Assembly (NCBI GenBank): GCA_021781415.1
Contig: JAJXWW010000157.1
Span: forward strand, 26,351-90,350
Direction of reading: 5' to 3'
Length of the DNA: 64,000 nucleotides
DNA from: Planctomycetota bacterium
GTDB lineage: Bacteria; Planctomycetota; Planctomycetia; Gemmatales; Gemmataceae
The translations under genes and the position numbers were made by a program. Under the pieces are notes generated by a model. It did no database searches. It had not been told where the DNA came from and worked only from the letters and a program-made list of their open reading frames with translations. Below, piece by piece: positions 54,169 through 63,464 of this stretch (within the stretch, counting starts at the first letter, position 1; each line of letters opens with the position of its first letter).

Positions 54169-55847
54169 AGATCGACACCGACGACAGAGGGAGTCCACCG
54201 TTCACCATGCAATCCTGCACTTCTATCCACCGCGCGACGGGCGACACGCCACCTGCAACCGCTTTCGAGTGCGATGGTGCGACCGCGCCTTTCGAGGTAT
54301 CGAAGCGCTGGTTCCAGTTTGTGGGCGCGGATGCCGTATTCCTCGTCATCGCCTCGATTGTTTTTGTGACGGCACGGCAAGGATTGCTCGACGATCCGGG
54401 TCTCGGCTGGCATCTTCGCAACATTGACGCCATGCTTGCCGAACGCGGGTGGCTCACCGTCGATCCATTCACCGAAGTGCGGGTCGGCGTTCCTCGACCG
54501 TGGTATAGCAACCAATGGCTGGGCGAGCTGCCTTTTTGGCTCGGCGAACGCTGGGCGGGATTGGAAGGGATCGCGGCCGTGGCAGCGTTAACGATTGCCT
54601 TCGCGATGCGTTGTCTCTATCTCATGCTGCGGCGCGACGGTTGCCCTTGGCCCCTTGCCGTCTTTTGGATCTCGCAGGCAGCGATGGGAGTATCGTGTTC
54701 TTGGGTCGCGCGCCCCAATCTCTTTACCCTTCTTTTCGCGGCGATCGTCGCACGGGTTTGCGTCCTCTTTCACGAAGGGAGGATGTCTCGGCGACAGACG
54801 ATTTGGCTCTTGCCTTTGTTCTGCCTATGGGCGAACATTCACGGCGGCTTTTTGGCCGGATTCCTTTTGCTCGGCGCGACTCTGGTTCTCGAACTTTCAA
54901 TCTCGTTTTTGTCCGCGAGTTTCGACGAGCGATGCGCGGCCCGAAGTCGTTCGCGCGTTCTGCTGCTGCTTCTGATCGGGACGTTTCTTTCTTCGCTTCT
55001 CAATCCCTACGGATTCGCGCTGTACCGCTGGGTCTTTCAGCTATTGGGCGAACCCTTTTTCATGGATCTTCATCGAGAATGGAAATCGCCGGACTTTCAT
55101 GGCAAGGGTGCGATGCGCTTCGAGTGGTTGATGCTCCTCTTCCCGTTCCTCTTGGCGGTCGGCAGGCGGCGACCGCATTTGGTGGAACTCGGCCTTTCCC
55201 TGTTGTGGTTTCACTTCGCATTGACCGGGTTCCGCTATGTCGCCGTTTGGGTCGTAGTCGTAATCCCGTTGCTGGCTCGTTCGAGTCTCGCTTTGCCTTG
55301 GGTAGACGAACAAATGAAACGGTTCCGGAATGGGGGGGAGGGCAGTCGATGGTCCGGTGTGCCGCGCGGTGCCGTCCCTTGGTTTGGAAGCCTCATCGGT
55401 GCCGTCGTGCTTCTCGTCTTGGCTCACGGAGTCGAGGGGCACTTGGCCCGCCATCAACCCGACATCTTCCCCTCTCATGCTCTCGACCGGTATCTACAAA
55501 TCCATTGCGAATGGCAAGCCGAGAACGGTCGGCGACCCATCGTCTTTCACTCCTACGATTGGGGTGGCTATCTGACCTGGCACGGCGGCCCCGGCTTTCG
55601 TAACTGGATCGACGACCGCAACGAAGTCCAAGGCAAGGAGCATATCCAAGACTACTTCTCGATCCTTGACACGGAACCGGGTTGGGATGTAAAGCTCGAC
55701 CGCGCGTCCGTGGTGTTCGTTTGCGTCGATGTGAACGCCCCGTTGGCCTTTCGCCTTGCCGAACGATCGAGCGCCTGGCGCGAACGCTACCGGGACGGCT
55801 GGGCCGTCGTCTTCGAGCGCATCTCGCACGCGACCGACCGTCCCTAA
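54165..55847 (+). CDS. Polytopic membrane protein, GT-C-like
   Basis: A 560-residue protein from a GTG at 54165 that overlaps the stop of the GT2 gene (GTGA). About eleven hydrophobic helices follow a soluble 55-residue N-terminus, and the C-terminal 130 residues are soluble (YDWGGYLTWHGGPGFRNWIDDRNE). The segment DDPGLGWHLRNIDAML after the first helix recalls the loop of GT-C membrane glycosyltransferases. It would take the polyprenyl-linked sugar made by its neighbour, which is inference from coupling. The end of the gene lies in the first copy of the direct repeat described at 55830-56045. Confidence 0.75.
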   Translation: MKIDTDDRGSPPFTMQSCTSIHRATGDTPPATAFECDGATAPFEVSKRWFQFVGADAVFLVIASIVFVTARQGLLDDPGLGWHLRNIDAMLAERGWLTVDPFTEVRVGVPRPWYSNQWLGELPFWLGERWAGLEGIAAVAALTIAFAMRCLYLMLRRDGCPWPLAVFWISQAAMGVSCSWVARPNLFTLLFAAIVARVCVLFHEGRMSRRQTIWLLPLFCLWANIHGGFLAGFLLLGATLVLELSISFLSASFDERCAARSRSRVLLLLLIGTFLSSLLNPYGFALYRWVFQLLGEPFFMDLHREWKSPDFHGKGAMRFEWLMLLFPFLLAVGRRRPHLVELGLSLLWFHFALTGFRYVAVWVVVVIPLLARSSLALPWVDEQMKRFRNGGEGSRWSGVPRGAVPWFGSLIGAVVLLVLAHGVEGHLARHQPDIFPSHALDRYLQIHCEWQAENGRRPIVFHSYDWGGYLTWHGGPGFRNWIDDRNEVQGKEHIQDYFSILDTEPGWDVKLDRASVVFVCVDVNAPLAFRLAERSSAWRERYRDGWAVVFERISHATDRP

Positions 55848-56045
55848 CGGCAAGACTTCCCTAACTCTTTACTTATTATGCTTTTGCGTCGATATTCGTC
55901 GCGTCTTGGTTGCGGTGAATTAATTAAACATAATATTCATTATCGGACGTTGCATCTCTCGGCGACATTTGTACAGATTTCCCCAGGCCGAGCTAATGCG
56001 TCCGATAAGAGTTCTTATGTTTAATTGACTGGCGACCGACCGTCC
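55830..56045. repeat. AT-rich palindromic insert flanked by a 14-bp direct repeat
   Basis: GCGACCGACCGTCC occurs at 55830-55843 (the 3' end of the gene above) and at 56032-56045. Between them are 188 bases, distinctly AT-rich. These contain a 28-nt imperfect inverted repeat at 55922-55949 and 55999-56026: 12 outer and 10 inner bases match (AATTAAACATAA ... TTATCGGACG). It resembles a small non-autonomous element with a target duplication. It occupies most of the 55848-56174 gap. Confidence 0.65.
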
Positions 56046-56174
56046 TGCCTAAATCGCGTCCCTGAAAGAGGTTGCCCAATCTCGCCACCCGGTCGATTCG
56101 GACGAACTGACCTTGACGGGCCTGCTTCCGAACGCGATACCTTCGACGGTGGCCGATTGGTCTGGAGGTGGGCA

Positions 56175-57896
56175 ATGAAGGGCAGTTGGAAAGAACGTTT
56201 ATTCGATGTGGGTTGGCTCGCGCTCTGGGTCGTCGCTAGCTCGATTTGGTGCGTCTCGGCGTCCACTCGACTGGGGGCTACGTTCGACGAGCCGACGTAC
56301 CTCCAACATGGACTGCAAGGGTGGCGAACCGGCAGCTACAAGCCGTTGATCGACTTGGGAACCATGCCCCTCCCCGCCGTCGTGCAAACGCTCCCTCTCT
56401 ACCTTTGGGAGCGTCAGTCGGGGCAACCGTTCGAGGTGGCGCGCGATCTCGATCGTATCTTGCCCGTCGCGCGAATTGGGACGTTGCCCTTCTGGTGGAT
56501 TCTGTTGGTATATGCCTGGCTGTCGGCCCGTCACATCGGGGGGCCTTGGGCCGGACGACTCGCGGTGTTGTTCCTAGCCTGCGAGCCGAACCTGCTCGCG
56601 CATGCCGGCCTCGCGACAACCGATATCGCCGTCTCTGGATCGTTCTTGGCTCTGCTCTACCACTTCCGCATGGGTCGAGACTGCTCGTGGGCAAAGCGAA
56701 TCTTGTTGCCCGCAATCTGGTTCGCGCTCGTCGTCTTGAGCAAGGCATCGGGATTGGTTTTCGGCCTCCTTGGGATGCTGGCCATCGAGTTGGAATATCG
56801 CAGAAGCCTGGCTCGCGTCGAGGGGGTCGCCACTCCTCGTTGGCGCGACTCGCTGAGACAGCTCTTTCAAAAGCCGTTTCGACGCGATCTGGGACAAGTG
56901 TTCTGGCTCGGTTTGTTGGGTGTGTTTTGCTTCTGCGGATCGGAATGGCAATGTTCCCCATCCTTTGTCGAATGGGGGCACAAACTGCCGGAAGGACCGG
57001 GGCGAACCGCAATGGTTTGGCTCGCCGAGCATTTGTGCATCTTCAGCAATGCGGGAGTCGCCCTCGTTCGTCAGATTCGACACAACATCCAAGGACACGG
57101 CGTGTTCATCTTGGGCCATGTCGCCAAAAGAGCGATCTGGTATTACTTTCCCCTGATGCTCTCCATCAAGTGCCCCCTTCCCTTGCTTTCCCTTCCCGTT
57201 ATCGTGGCGATGATCTCGCGCCGCGCTCTGCGCAATTGGGCGTGCGCCGTTACTTTCGTCCTCTTGGCATTCACTCTGGTATGTCGGGTACAAACGGGCA
57301 TTCGGCTCGTGTTGCCCCTCGTGGTCGTAGCCGTCGTGGGGCTGACGTCGGCGCTCGTGGTCGCTTGGCAACAGGCCGATCGAAGGCAAGTTCGGATTTG
57401 GTTGGCTGGGAGCGGCAGTGTTTTGGCCGGCTGGCTCCTCTGGTCGTCGCTCTCGGTTTGGCCTCACGGCTTGTGTTACACCAACGAAATGTGGGGCGGA
57501 ACCCAAAACGGTTATCGCTGCCTCAGCGATTCAAATTACGATTGGGGACAGGGATTAAAAGAGTTGGCCCAATGGCAAAAGTCCCACCGTGCGAACGATC
57601 TCGATGTCATATACTATGGCACCGACACAACCTTGGCTAAATTGCCGATGCACCCTCTCGTCGTCAGCTCTTTACGCCTCGGATCGGATAAACTGCCCGA
57701 CGCTAGCCGAGGACGCACTCTTGCCGTCGGAGCCACGATCCTTTATGGAAGCCTGAGCGAGATTTTTCCAGAACTCGAACCATTCTCACAAAAGATGCGC
57801 GCCATGCGCCCCATCGACCGCACTTCGACTTTCTTCATCTATCGCCTGCCGGCAAATGAACATGCCGAAGAGGCAAATGCGGCCGGAGGGCCTTGA
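56175..57896 (+). CDS. GT39/ArnT-like membrane glycosyltransferase
   Basis: A 573-residue polytopic membrane protein. The ATG at 56175 has GGAGGTG 5 nt upstream. The frame is open further upstream, but that part lies in the palindromic insert. The first loop has LGATFDEPTYLQHGLQ, the Asp-Glu feature of GT-C glycosyltransferases such as ArnT and protein mannosyltransferases. The helices near residues 120-230 and 300-420, and the soluble tail with SDSNYDWGQGLKELAQW, are typical of planctomycete members. Donor should be polyprenyl-phosphate sugar. It is the third membrane sugar-transfer gene in this stretch. Confidence 0.8.
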   Translation: MKGSWKERLFDVGWLALWVVASSIWCVSASTRLGATFDEPTYLQHGLQGWRTGSYKPLIDLGTMPLPAVVQTLPLYLWERQSGQPFEVARDLDRILPVARIGTLPFWWILLVYAWLSARHIGGPWAGRLAVLFLACEPNLLAHAGLATTDIAVSGSFLALLYHFRMGRDCSWAKRILLPAIWFALVVLSKASGLVFGLLGMLAIELEYRRSLARVEGVATPRWRDSLRQLFQKPFRRDLGQVFWLGLLGVFCFCGSEWQCSPSFVEWGHKLPEGPGRTAMVWLAEHLCIFSNAGVALVRQIRHNIQGHGVFILGHVAKRAIWYYFPLMLSIKCPLPLLSLPVIVAMISRRALRNWACAVTFVLLAFTLVCRVQTGIRLVLPLVVVAVVGLTSALVVAWQQADRRQVRIWLAGSGSVLAGWLLWSSLSVWPHGLCYTNEMWGGTQNGYRCLSDSNYDWGQGLKELAQWQKSHRANDLDVIYYGTDTTLAKLPMHPLVVSSLRLGSDKLPDASRGRTLAVGATILYGSLSEIFPELEPFSQKMRAMRPIDRTSTFFIYRLPANEHAEEANAAGGP

Positions 57897-57902
57897 GCCA
57901 GG

Positions 57903-58901
57903 TTAGGACACGTCGCCCAACGCTTCGCCATTTTCGATTCCCGATAAATAGAATCCCATCTTGCGGAATTTCTGATAGCGCGATTCCAACAATTCCTCCA
58001 CACTCAAGGGGCGAATTTCGCGGATGTAACGAAGCAAATACGCCTTCAGCGTATTGGCCATCTCACGATGATCCCGATGCGCGGCCCCCAACGGTTCGGG
58101 TATGATGTCGTCGATGACGCCCAATCGTTTCAAATCTTTAGCCGTCATCCGCAGCGCCTCGGCGGCGAGGGGTTTGGTCGTCTCCGTGGCCACCTTCCAC
58201 AGAATGCCCGCACAGCCCTCAGGGCTAATGACAGAATAATAGCCGTGTTCCAACATGCTGACGCGGTCGCCGATGCCGATGCCCAGCGCTCCGCCGGACC
58301 CGCCTTCGCCGATTACCACGCAGACGATCGGCGTCTCCATCCGCGACATTTCCAAAAGATTGGTGGCAATGAGTTGAGCTTGTCCGCGTTCCTCGGCTCC
58401 GATGCCGGGAAAGGCCCCAGGCGTGTCGATCAGACAAATAATTGGCAAGCGAAATTTCGCGGCCAATCGCATATTCTTGAGTGCCTTCCGATATCCCTCC
58501 GGATGCGCGCAGCCGTAGAAACATTTGGTGCGTTCTTGCAGCGTATGACCCTTCTGATGGCCGATTACCATGACGCGATGATCCCCCAGCCGAGCGAAGC
58601 CGCACCGCAGGGCGCGGTCGTCGCCGATGGCGCGGTCCCCGTGCAACTCCACGAAGTCCTCGAAGATCAACTGGACGTAATCCATCGTCTGCGGTCTTTC
58701 AGCGTGCCGCGAGACCAATACCGTCTGCCAAGGCGTCAGATTGCTGTAGATCTTGCGTTTGAGGCCGACCAACTCGCGGCGAATACGGCGAATCTCTTCG
58801 CTGCTGCCGAGTTGGCCGTTCGCACCCACTTCCAGACGCTCCAACAGATCTTCCAACTCGTAGATGTCCGACTCAAAAGGTAAACGATTGCGCGGCGGCA
58901 T
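57903..58901 (-). CDS. accA: Acetyl-CoA carboxylase carboxyltransferase subunit alpha
   Basis: A 332-residue alpha subunit of the carboxyltransferase that transfers CO2 from biotin to acetyl-CoA, the first step of fatty-acid synthesis. The ATG at 58901 has GAGGAAG 7 nt upstream. Family motifs: RPQTMDYVQLIFEDFVELHGDR, GHQKGHTLQERTKCFYGCAHPEGYRKA, PIICLIDTPGAFPGIGAEERGQA and VIGEGGSGGALGIGIGDRV. accD and the biotin carrier genes are elsewhere. Confidence 0.96.
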   Translation of the reverse strand: MPPRNRLPFESDIYELEDLLERLEVGANGQLGSSEEIRRIRRELVGLKRKIYSNLTPWQTVLVSRHAERPQTMDYVQLIFEDFVELHGDRAIGDDRALRCGFARLGDHRVMVIGHQKGHTLQERTKCFYGCAHPEGYRKALKNMRLAAKFRLPIICLIDTPGAFPGIGAEERGQAQLIATNLLEMSRMETPIVCVVIGEGGSGGALGIGIGDRVSMLEHGYYSVISPEGCAGILWKVATETTKPLAAEALRMTAKDLKRLGVIDDIIPEPLGAAHRDHREMANTLKAYLLRYIREIRPLSVEELLESRYQKFRKMGFYLSGIENGEALGDVS

Positions 58902-59050
58902 GGCGTCTTCCTCGACTCCCGGCTTCAACTCCCGGCTTACCCATGCTGTACAAGATACCGAAGCGCGAAGCGAGGGCCAACTGATCTTGCCCGCCTGCTT
59001 CCATTCGTGCTATCCACCATTCGCACTCGCGGACGGCGATGAGGCACTGC

Positions 59051-60568
59051 ATGGAGTCTGACATGAACGCACCGTCTTTCTCGTGGCGGGACAAAGCCTG
59101 GAGCTTGCTCCGCGAACGCCCCTTCACCATTTCGGGCGGCATTTTGTTGCTCGTGGTTGCGATCCCCTTTTGCAGACGCCACGATTCCGAGTGGGAGCAA
59201 GTCTACATTCGGGCCGCGGCGAGACTGTGCAGCGGCGAAGAAATGTATCGGATGCGGGATGCCTATTTGTATCCCCCCTTCATGGCGTGGACTGCCCTCC
59301 CCTTTTTAAGCCTGTCGGCGCGGGCCTCTCGGCTTCTATGGCTCGCCATCAATGGCCTGAGCCTGATCGCCCTGTACCGATGGAGCTGGCAAACGGCGGG
59401 AGGCGGGCGGCTCGAAGGAGCCGGGAAAGTGCCGCGCCGCGAACGACTCGCGGCCGTCCTCGGCGCTCTTTGTGGCATCTCCTATCTGCAAAATTGTCTT
59501 GCCCATCAACAGACCGACATCGTACTCGGAGCCATGTTGGCGGGAGGTTGCCTGCTCTTGACGCGAGGCCGCTTCATCTGGGCGGCCACTTCGTTTGGTT
59601 TGGCGGCGGCTTGCAAGTGTACGGCGTTGTTGTGGATGCCTTATTTGTTGTGGCGCAGGCGACCCGTCGCGGCCGTTTGGCTATTCATCGTCGCCATCGG
59701 CGCGAACCTGTTGCCGAACCTCGTCCGCCCCGCTCCGGACGGCGGACTCTGGGTGCGAAACTTTGCCACTAGCTTCTTAATGCCGCTCACCGAATCCGAG
59801 CGCTATCTGGGCACATGGGGAAGCGATCCCATTTACAATCAATCGTTGGTGGGATTGGGCCATCGTTGGTGTACGACGACGATCGCTTGGTCGGTCTCCG
59901 AATGCGCGGTTCAGCCCCGTCTTCCCTTGCTCGATCCCCAAGCGTTGCGAATTGGAATAATTGCCGCCGCAGTTGCCATCCTTGGTATCGTCGTTTGGAT
60001 TTGCGGTCGTCCCTTTCGACCGATTGTCGACGATAATAGAGGCTCTCTTTTAGCGCTTGAGTGTGGGATCGTACTCTTATTAATGTTATTGCTCTCGCCG
60101 ATGTCGAGCAAAGCTCATTTTGGCACCACGACACTCGCCGCGTTTTGTTTGGCGCGCTCCGCGCTGTCGACGCGCGGACGAATCATTTCGGCGCTCTTAG
60201 CGGGTTCGCTATTACTCGGAATGGCGGGTAATAAAGATCCATTGGGCGAACGATTGTACACGCTCTCCTTGTGGTACGGAATCGTCACTTGGCAGACACT
60301 TCTCCTGTTGGCGGGATGCTTGCTGATTTATCGTCGAACCAAAGGGCGGATCGTCGAGCCGATCCCCTACCCTCGCTATGCGTTGGGCGGATTGTTTGGA
60401 TCGAAGAAGCCTCGAAATCGCGGCGCGTCGCGATTCAAAGTCGAAATGGAAGCGAGCCCGATTACTCTTTCTTCGGATTGTAGAGGCGAAGACCGCGCAT
60501 CTGCATCAGTACCTCATGAAAATCGCGCGGTCGATCTTCTTTCTTCTTCGCCAACATCCGCAGGATGA
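59051..60568 (+). CDS. GT87/DUF2029-type membrane glycosyltransferase
   Basis: About 505 residues. Starts at 59039, 59051 and 59063 are all in frame; 59051 and 59063 each have a purine-rich ribosome site (GAGG and GGAG), so the exact start is open. Polytopic, about ten helices. The loop AYLYPPFMAWTALPF and LAHQQTDIVLGAMLAGG match the DUF2029 (GT87) family of polyprenyl-phosphomannose-dependent mannosyltransferases. The last 60 residues are basic and probably soluble. Its 3' end overlaps the converging kinase gene by 107 bp. Confidence 0.82.
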   Translation: MESDMNAPSFSWRDKAWSLLRERPFTISGGILLLVVAIPFCRRHDSEWEQVYIRAAARLCSGEEMYRMRDAYLYPPFMAWTALPFLSLSARASRLLWLAINGLSLIALYRWSWQTAGGGRLEGAGKVPRRERLAAVLGALCGISYLQNCLAHQQTDIVLGAMLAGGCLLLTRGRFIWAATSFGLAAACKCTALLWMPYLLWRRRPVAAVWLFIVAIGANLLPNLVRPAPDGGLWVRNFATSFLMPLTESERYLGTWGSDPIYNQSLVGLGHRWCTTTIAWSVSECAVQPRLPLLDPQALRIGIIAAAVAILGIVVWICGRPFRPIVDDNRGSLLALECGIVLLLMLLLSPMSSKAHFGTTTLAAFCLARSALSTRGRIISALLAGSLLLGMAGNKDPLGERLYTLSLWYGIVTWQTLLLLAGCLLIYRRTKGRIVEPIPYPRYALGGLFGSKKPRNRGASRFKVEMEASPITLSSDCRGEDRASASVPHENRAVDLLSSSPTSAG

Positions 60569-61304
60569 GATCGGCAAACTCTTCGCTGACATCGGGATTG
60601 TAATGCTTGGGAGAGACGGGCTTTTCCGTAATGTGCTTCGTCAATAGCTCTTGCGACGAAGCGGCGCGGAAAGGCGGACGGGTGGCAACCAACTCATAAC
60701 ACATCGCTCCGAAGCTATAGATGTCGGCGCGACCGTCGAGAGGTTGTCCGCGAATTTGTTCCGGCGACATATAACTGCGCGTCCCCTGCGGTTTACACTT
60801 TCGCCAAAAAAACTTCGATAAGCCCGTCGGGATGCGTTGCGCCAGTGCAAAGTCGATGATGCGAACGTCGCCGCTGCTGGCTACGAGAATGTTATCCGGC
60901 TTCACGTCGCGGTGAACCCAACCCTTGGCATTCATGAATGCCAATCCCGTGGCGGCTTGTTTGAGAATATCGTGCCCCTTTTCGCGCAAGAAATCGATTT
61001 CTTTACGCATAATTCGCAGTTTCAGATTACCGGCGGGAAAATACTCCATCACAAAGTGGGGATTGTCCAGACTACGATCGACCTTCACGATGCGAATGAT
61101 ATTGGGGTGCGCCAATTCCTTGCCGACATCCGCCTCGTGAAAGAGAAACTGACGGTAGTTCGATTCGCGCACCTTTTCGGGCAAGAGCAATTTCATGGCG
61201 AAGTGCCGGCCGCTCGACGCCTCCAGCACTTCGTACACCTGACTGGTTTGTCCACTCACGATCTGCTTCAACAAGCGATAACCGCCAACCAACTCCTCCG
61301 ACAT
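60462..61304 (-). CDS. Ser/Thr protein kinase with DFA in place of DFG
   Basis: A 280-residue Hanks-type kinase without membrane helix. The ATG at 61304 follows GGGGAGGG, and the family core starts there (GGYRLLKQIVSGQTSQVYEVL). The glycine loop is degenerate (SGQTSQ). The ATP Lys is in FAMKLLLP, the catalytic loop is HRDVKPDNIL and the metal loop is IIDFALAQ, with Ala for Gly in DFG. The substrate clamp is YMSPEQIRGQ. The Asp that binds Mg is kept, so it may be active. It overlaps the GT87 gene end to end by 107 bp. Confidence 0.88.
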   Translation of the reverse strand: MSEELVGGYRLLKQIVSGQTSQVYEVLEASSGRHFAMKLLLPEKVRESNYRQFLFHEADVGKELAHPNIIRIVKVDRSLDNPHFVMEYFPAGNLKLRIMRKEIDFLREKGHDILKQAATGLAFMNAKGWVHRDVKPDNILVASSGDVRIIDFALAQRIPTGLSKFFWRKCKPQGTRSYMSPEQIRGQPLDGRADIYSFGAMCYELVATRPPFRAASSQELLTKHITEKPVSPKHYNPDVSEEFADLILRMLAKKKEDRPRDFHEVLMQMRGLRLYNPKKE

Positions 61305-61368
61305 GTCCGCCCTCCCCTTCCAGAGTCCAACGAGTGGGTTCGCGTCTTTCGACCCAATCGAAGACCGC

Positions 61369-62301
61369 TTACCAGTATTCCTCGTAGTGGACGTTGCCCT
61401 TAATCTTCTGTGCGGGCACATCCGTCTGAAATCCGCGACGTTCCAAGATTTCGATAACGCCGAGAGGATGCGGATAGACGCGCTCGCCGGTCTCCCGATT
61501 CTTTTCGGGTAGTCCGATCATCTTGGGATTCCCGCACAGATAAACGTGTGTACGCTTCGGATCGAGGGCTTGTCCGAGACGGGTCTCCAATTCTCCACTG
61601 GTTATCAGATCTTGAATGTATACTTTGTGATCCTTCGTCTCCGCTTCGCGCGTCGTCAGAGGGAGATAGAGATAGTGCGGGTAGCGTCGCATTAACTCTT
61701 CATGGATGGACAGGTAGGCGAGATCTTTACGATAACGCACGCAGCAAGCCGAAGCGATGCGTCCGCGATGCCCGCGCCGCAGCAAATCCCACAGCATGTA
61801 ATTGTGAGGAGCTTCGCCGGTTCCGGTGCTTAGAAAGAGGACCGTATCGTCCGGTTGAACGGGATCGAGCGTGAAATGGCCGGTTATCTTCTCGCCCAGA
61901 AACAGACGATCGCCTTCTTTCAGTAGAAAGAGACGGGGCGTCAGTGCGGGAGGATGCGCCTTTTCGCTCTCCCGAACCAAGACGATGTAAAACTCCAGCC
62001 AATCGACGTTCTCTCGATCCAATAATTGCCCCTCGTCATCGAGAATCGAGCAACTGATGGAATAGGAGCGGCGCGCCAGCTTCGATAGCTCTGCCGGCTG
62101 TAAATCTTCTTCCGCCGCGCCTGGAAATCGCGGCTCCCAGTTGCCCAAACCCAACGCCGTGTATTGTCCGGGCTTGTGGGGTGCGAGCGGATAGTCTGGC
62201 CGGACGCGCACGATCATCAAGTCGCCGTGAGGCTTGATGAGGCGAAGGACGCGCGCGTTGTATTTCTCACGCCGTAGTTCCGCGATCTGTTCGGGTGTCA
62301 T
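61369..62301 (-). CDS. Ferredoxin-NADP+ reductase-type flavoprotein
   Basis: A 310-residue FAD/NADP oxidoreductase. The start is taken at ATG 62301 (MTPEQIAEL); an in-frame GTG at 62322 with GGAGG nearby is possible. FAD binding is by ARRSYSIS (RxYS), and NADP binding by VLFLSTGTGEAPHNYMLWDL and AYLSIHEELMRR. The C-terminus ends in aromatics (VHYEEYW), as in bacterial FNRs where the last Trp/Tyr stacks on FAD. It would pass electrons between NADPH and ferredoxin/flavodoxin. It lies 64 nt upstream of the kinase gene on the same strand. Confidence 0.9.
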   Translation of the reverse strand: MTPEQIAELRREKYNARVLRLIKPHGDLMIVRVRPDYPLAPHKPGQYTALGLGNWEPRFPGAAEEDLQPAELSKLARRSYSISCSILDDEGQLLDRENVDWLEFYIVLVRESEKAHPPALTPRLFLLKEGDRLFLGEKITGHFTLDPVQPDDTVLFLSTGTGEAPHNYMLWDLLRRGHRGRIASACCVRYRKDLAYLSIHEELMRRYPHYLYLPLTTREAETKDHKVYIQDLITSGELETRLGQALDPKRTHVYLCGNPKMIGLPEKNRETGERVYPHPLGVIEILERRGFQTDVPAQKIKGNVHYEEYW

Positions 62302-62429
62302 GCTTCTCTCAAACGCCTCCACACGGGAATCGACGCTTCGCGCCGCTTCTACCCGCGACGGTTACTCCTGAACTTATTATAGGGAACGACGGGCCATACA
62401 CGAGAGGAGCATTCGGTCCCGCGCAGCAT

Positions 62430-62480
62430 CGAACGGACTGGTCCCGAATCGAGGAGAGGCAATTCGGGACAGTCCGTTCG
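62430..62480 (-). terminator. 19-bp hairpin with one bulged base
   Basis: Arms 62430-62449 and 62462-62480 pair with one bulged G (CGAACGGACT-G-GTCCCGAAT). It starts 22 nt after the isomerase-like gene's stop at 62503 on the minus strand and before the FNR start. No T-run; a likely Rho-independent-like stem or read-through barrier. Confidence 0.6.
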
Positions 62481-62502
62481 CCGCATTCGTCGTATCTGCC
62501 TT

Positions 62503-63378
62503 TCAGCCGAGCTTCTTGACCGAATCCTTCACAACTTCGACACAGGCGCGTACGTCTTTGTCGGGATCGCGCGGATTCGCTTCGTATTCGATGCTGATCG
62601 CTCCCGCGAACCCCACCTCGCGCAACGCCTTGAGGACTCCGGGCACGTCGAGTACGCCCTTGCCGAACACCACGTCGGTTCGCTTTTTGTTATCGTGATC
62701 CTTCAAATGCAAGCCGTGATTGCGTTTGCCCATGAGGCGGATCTGTTGGACGGGATCGAGCCGCTTGCCGAGTTGCGCGGAACGAATCAGATGGCCGGTG
62801 TCCAAGCACGAACCGATCAGTGGATGGTGATCCTTCACCGCCGCGAGAATGATCTCAGCCGAATACCACTGATCGAGCTTATCCTTGCCGACGGGACCGT
62901 GCGGATGGATGCCGATGGCAATTTTATACTCGTCGCACAGCTTGTCGAGACTGTCGAAAGCGTCTTTCGTTGGGCTGGCGCTAAACATCTTGACGCCGAG
63001 TGCTTTGCCGAACTCGAACACTTTTCTGTTGGCGTCCATGTCTTTCGAGAAATGCTGCACGCCCCAAGCCGCTGGAGTCACGTCGTACTCCTTGCAAAGT
63101 CGCAGCAGCGCTTCGATCTGTCGAGGCGTGCTATTGAGAGGCGCGTGTTTTTGGAACAACTCGACGTAGTGTAGGCCGAGGCTCTTCATTCGTTTCAGAG
63201 CCGGTTCCAAGTCGAACTCGCGGAAGGTATAACTTTGGGCACCGAGCTTAAAGCCACCCAAGGCGTCTTCTTTTTTCTCATCGCCGCGAAGAAAATGCGG
63301 CAAACCAGCCGCGCCGAGGGCGGCGGCTCCGGCGGCAAGGAATCGGCGACGGTCGACGGAGAGACGATCGGCGATCAT
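62503..63378 (-). CDS. Tat-exported sugar phosphate isomerase/epimerase-type TIM-barrel protein
   Basis: A 291-residue protein with a twin-arginine signal (DRRRFLAAGAAALGAAGLPHF) followed by an AP-endonuclease/xylose-isomerase-type TIM barrel (LGAQSYTFREFDLEPALKRM, IGIHPHGP, IGSCLDTGHLIRSAQLG, HGLHLKDHDNKK, ISIEYEANP). The metal site Glu/His/Asp set is present. Such exported isomerases are frequent in planctomycetes. The substrate is not known. Confidence 0.9.
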   Translation of the reverse strand: MIADRLSVDRRRFLAAGAAALGAAGLPHFLRGDEKKEDALGGFKLGAQSYTFREFDLEPALKRMKSLGLHYVELFQKHAPLNSTPRQIEALLRLCKEYDVTPAAWGVQHFSKDMDANRKVFEFGKALGVKMFSASPTKDAFDSLDKLCDEYKIAIGIHPHGPVGKDKLDQWYSAEIILAAVKDHHPLIGSCLDTGHLIRSAQLGKRLDPVQQIRLMGKRNHGLHLKDHDNKKRTDVVFGKGVLDVPGVLKALREVGFAGAISIEYEANPRDPDKDVRACVEVVKDSVKKLG

Positions 63379-63464
63379 GGCGAGGCACTCCTACGGTGAG
63401 GGACGGGTAAGGGAACGCTGCGATATTGGGTTATCACGATTTCGGGAGGGAGTCAAGGATCGGA

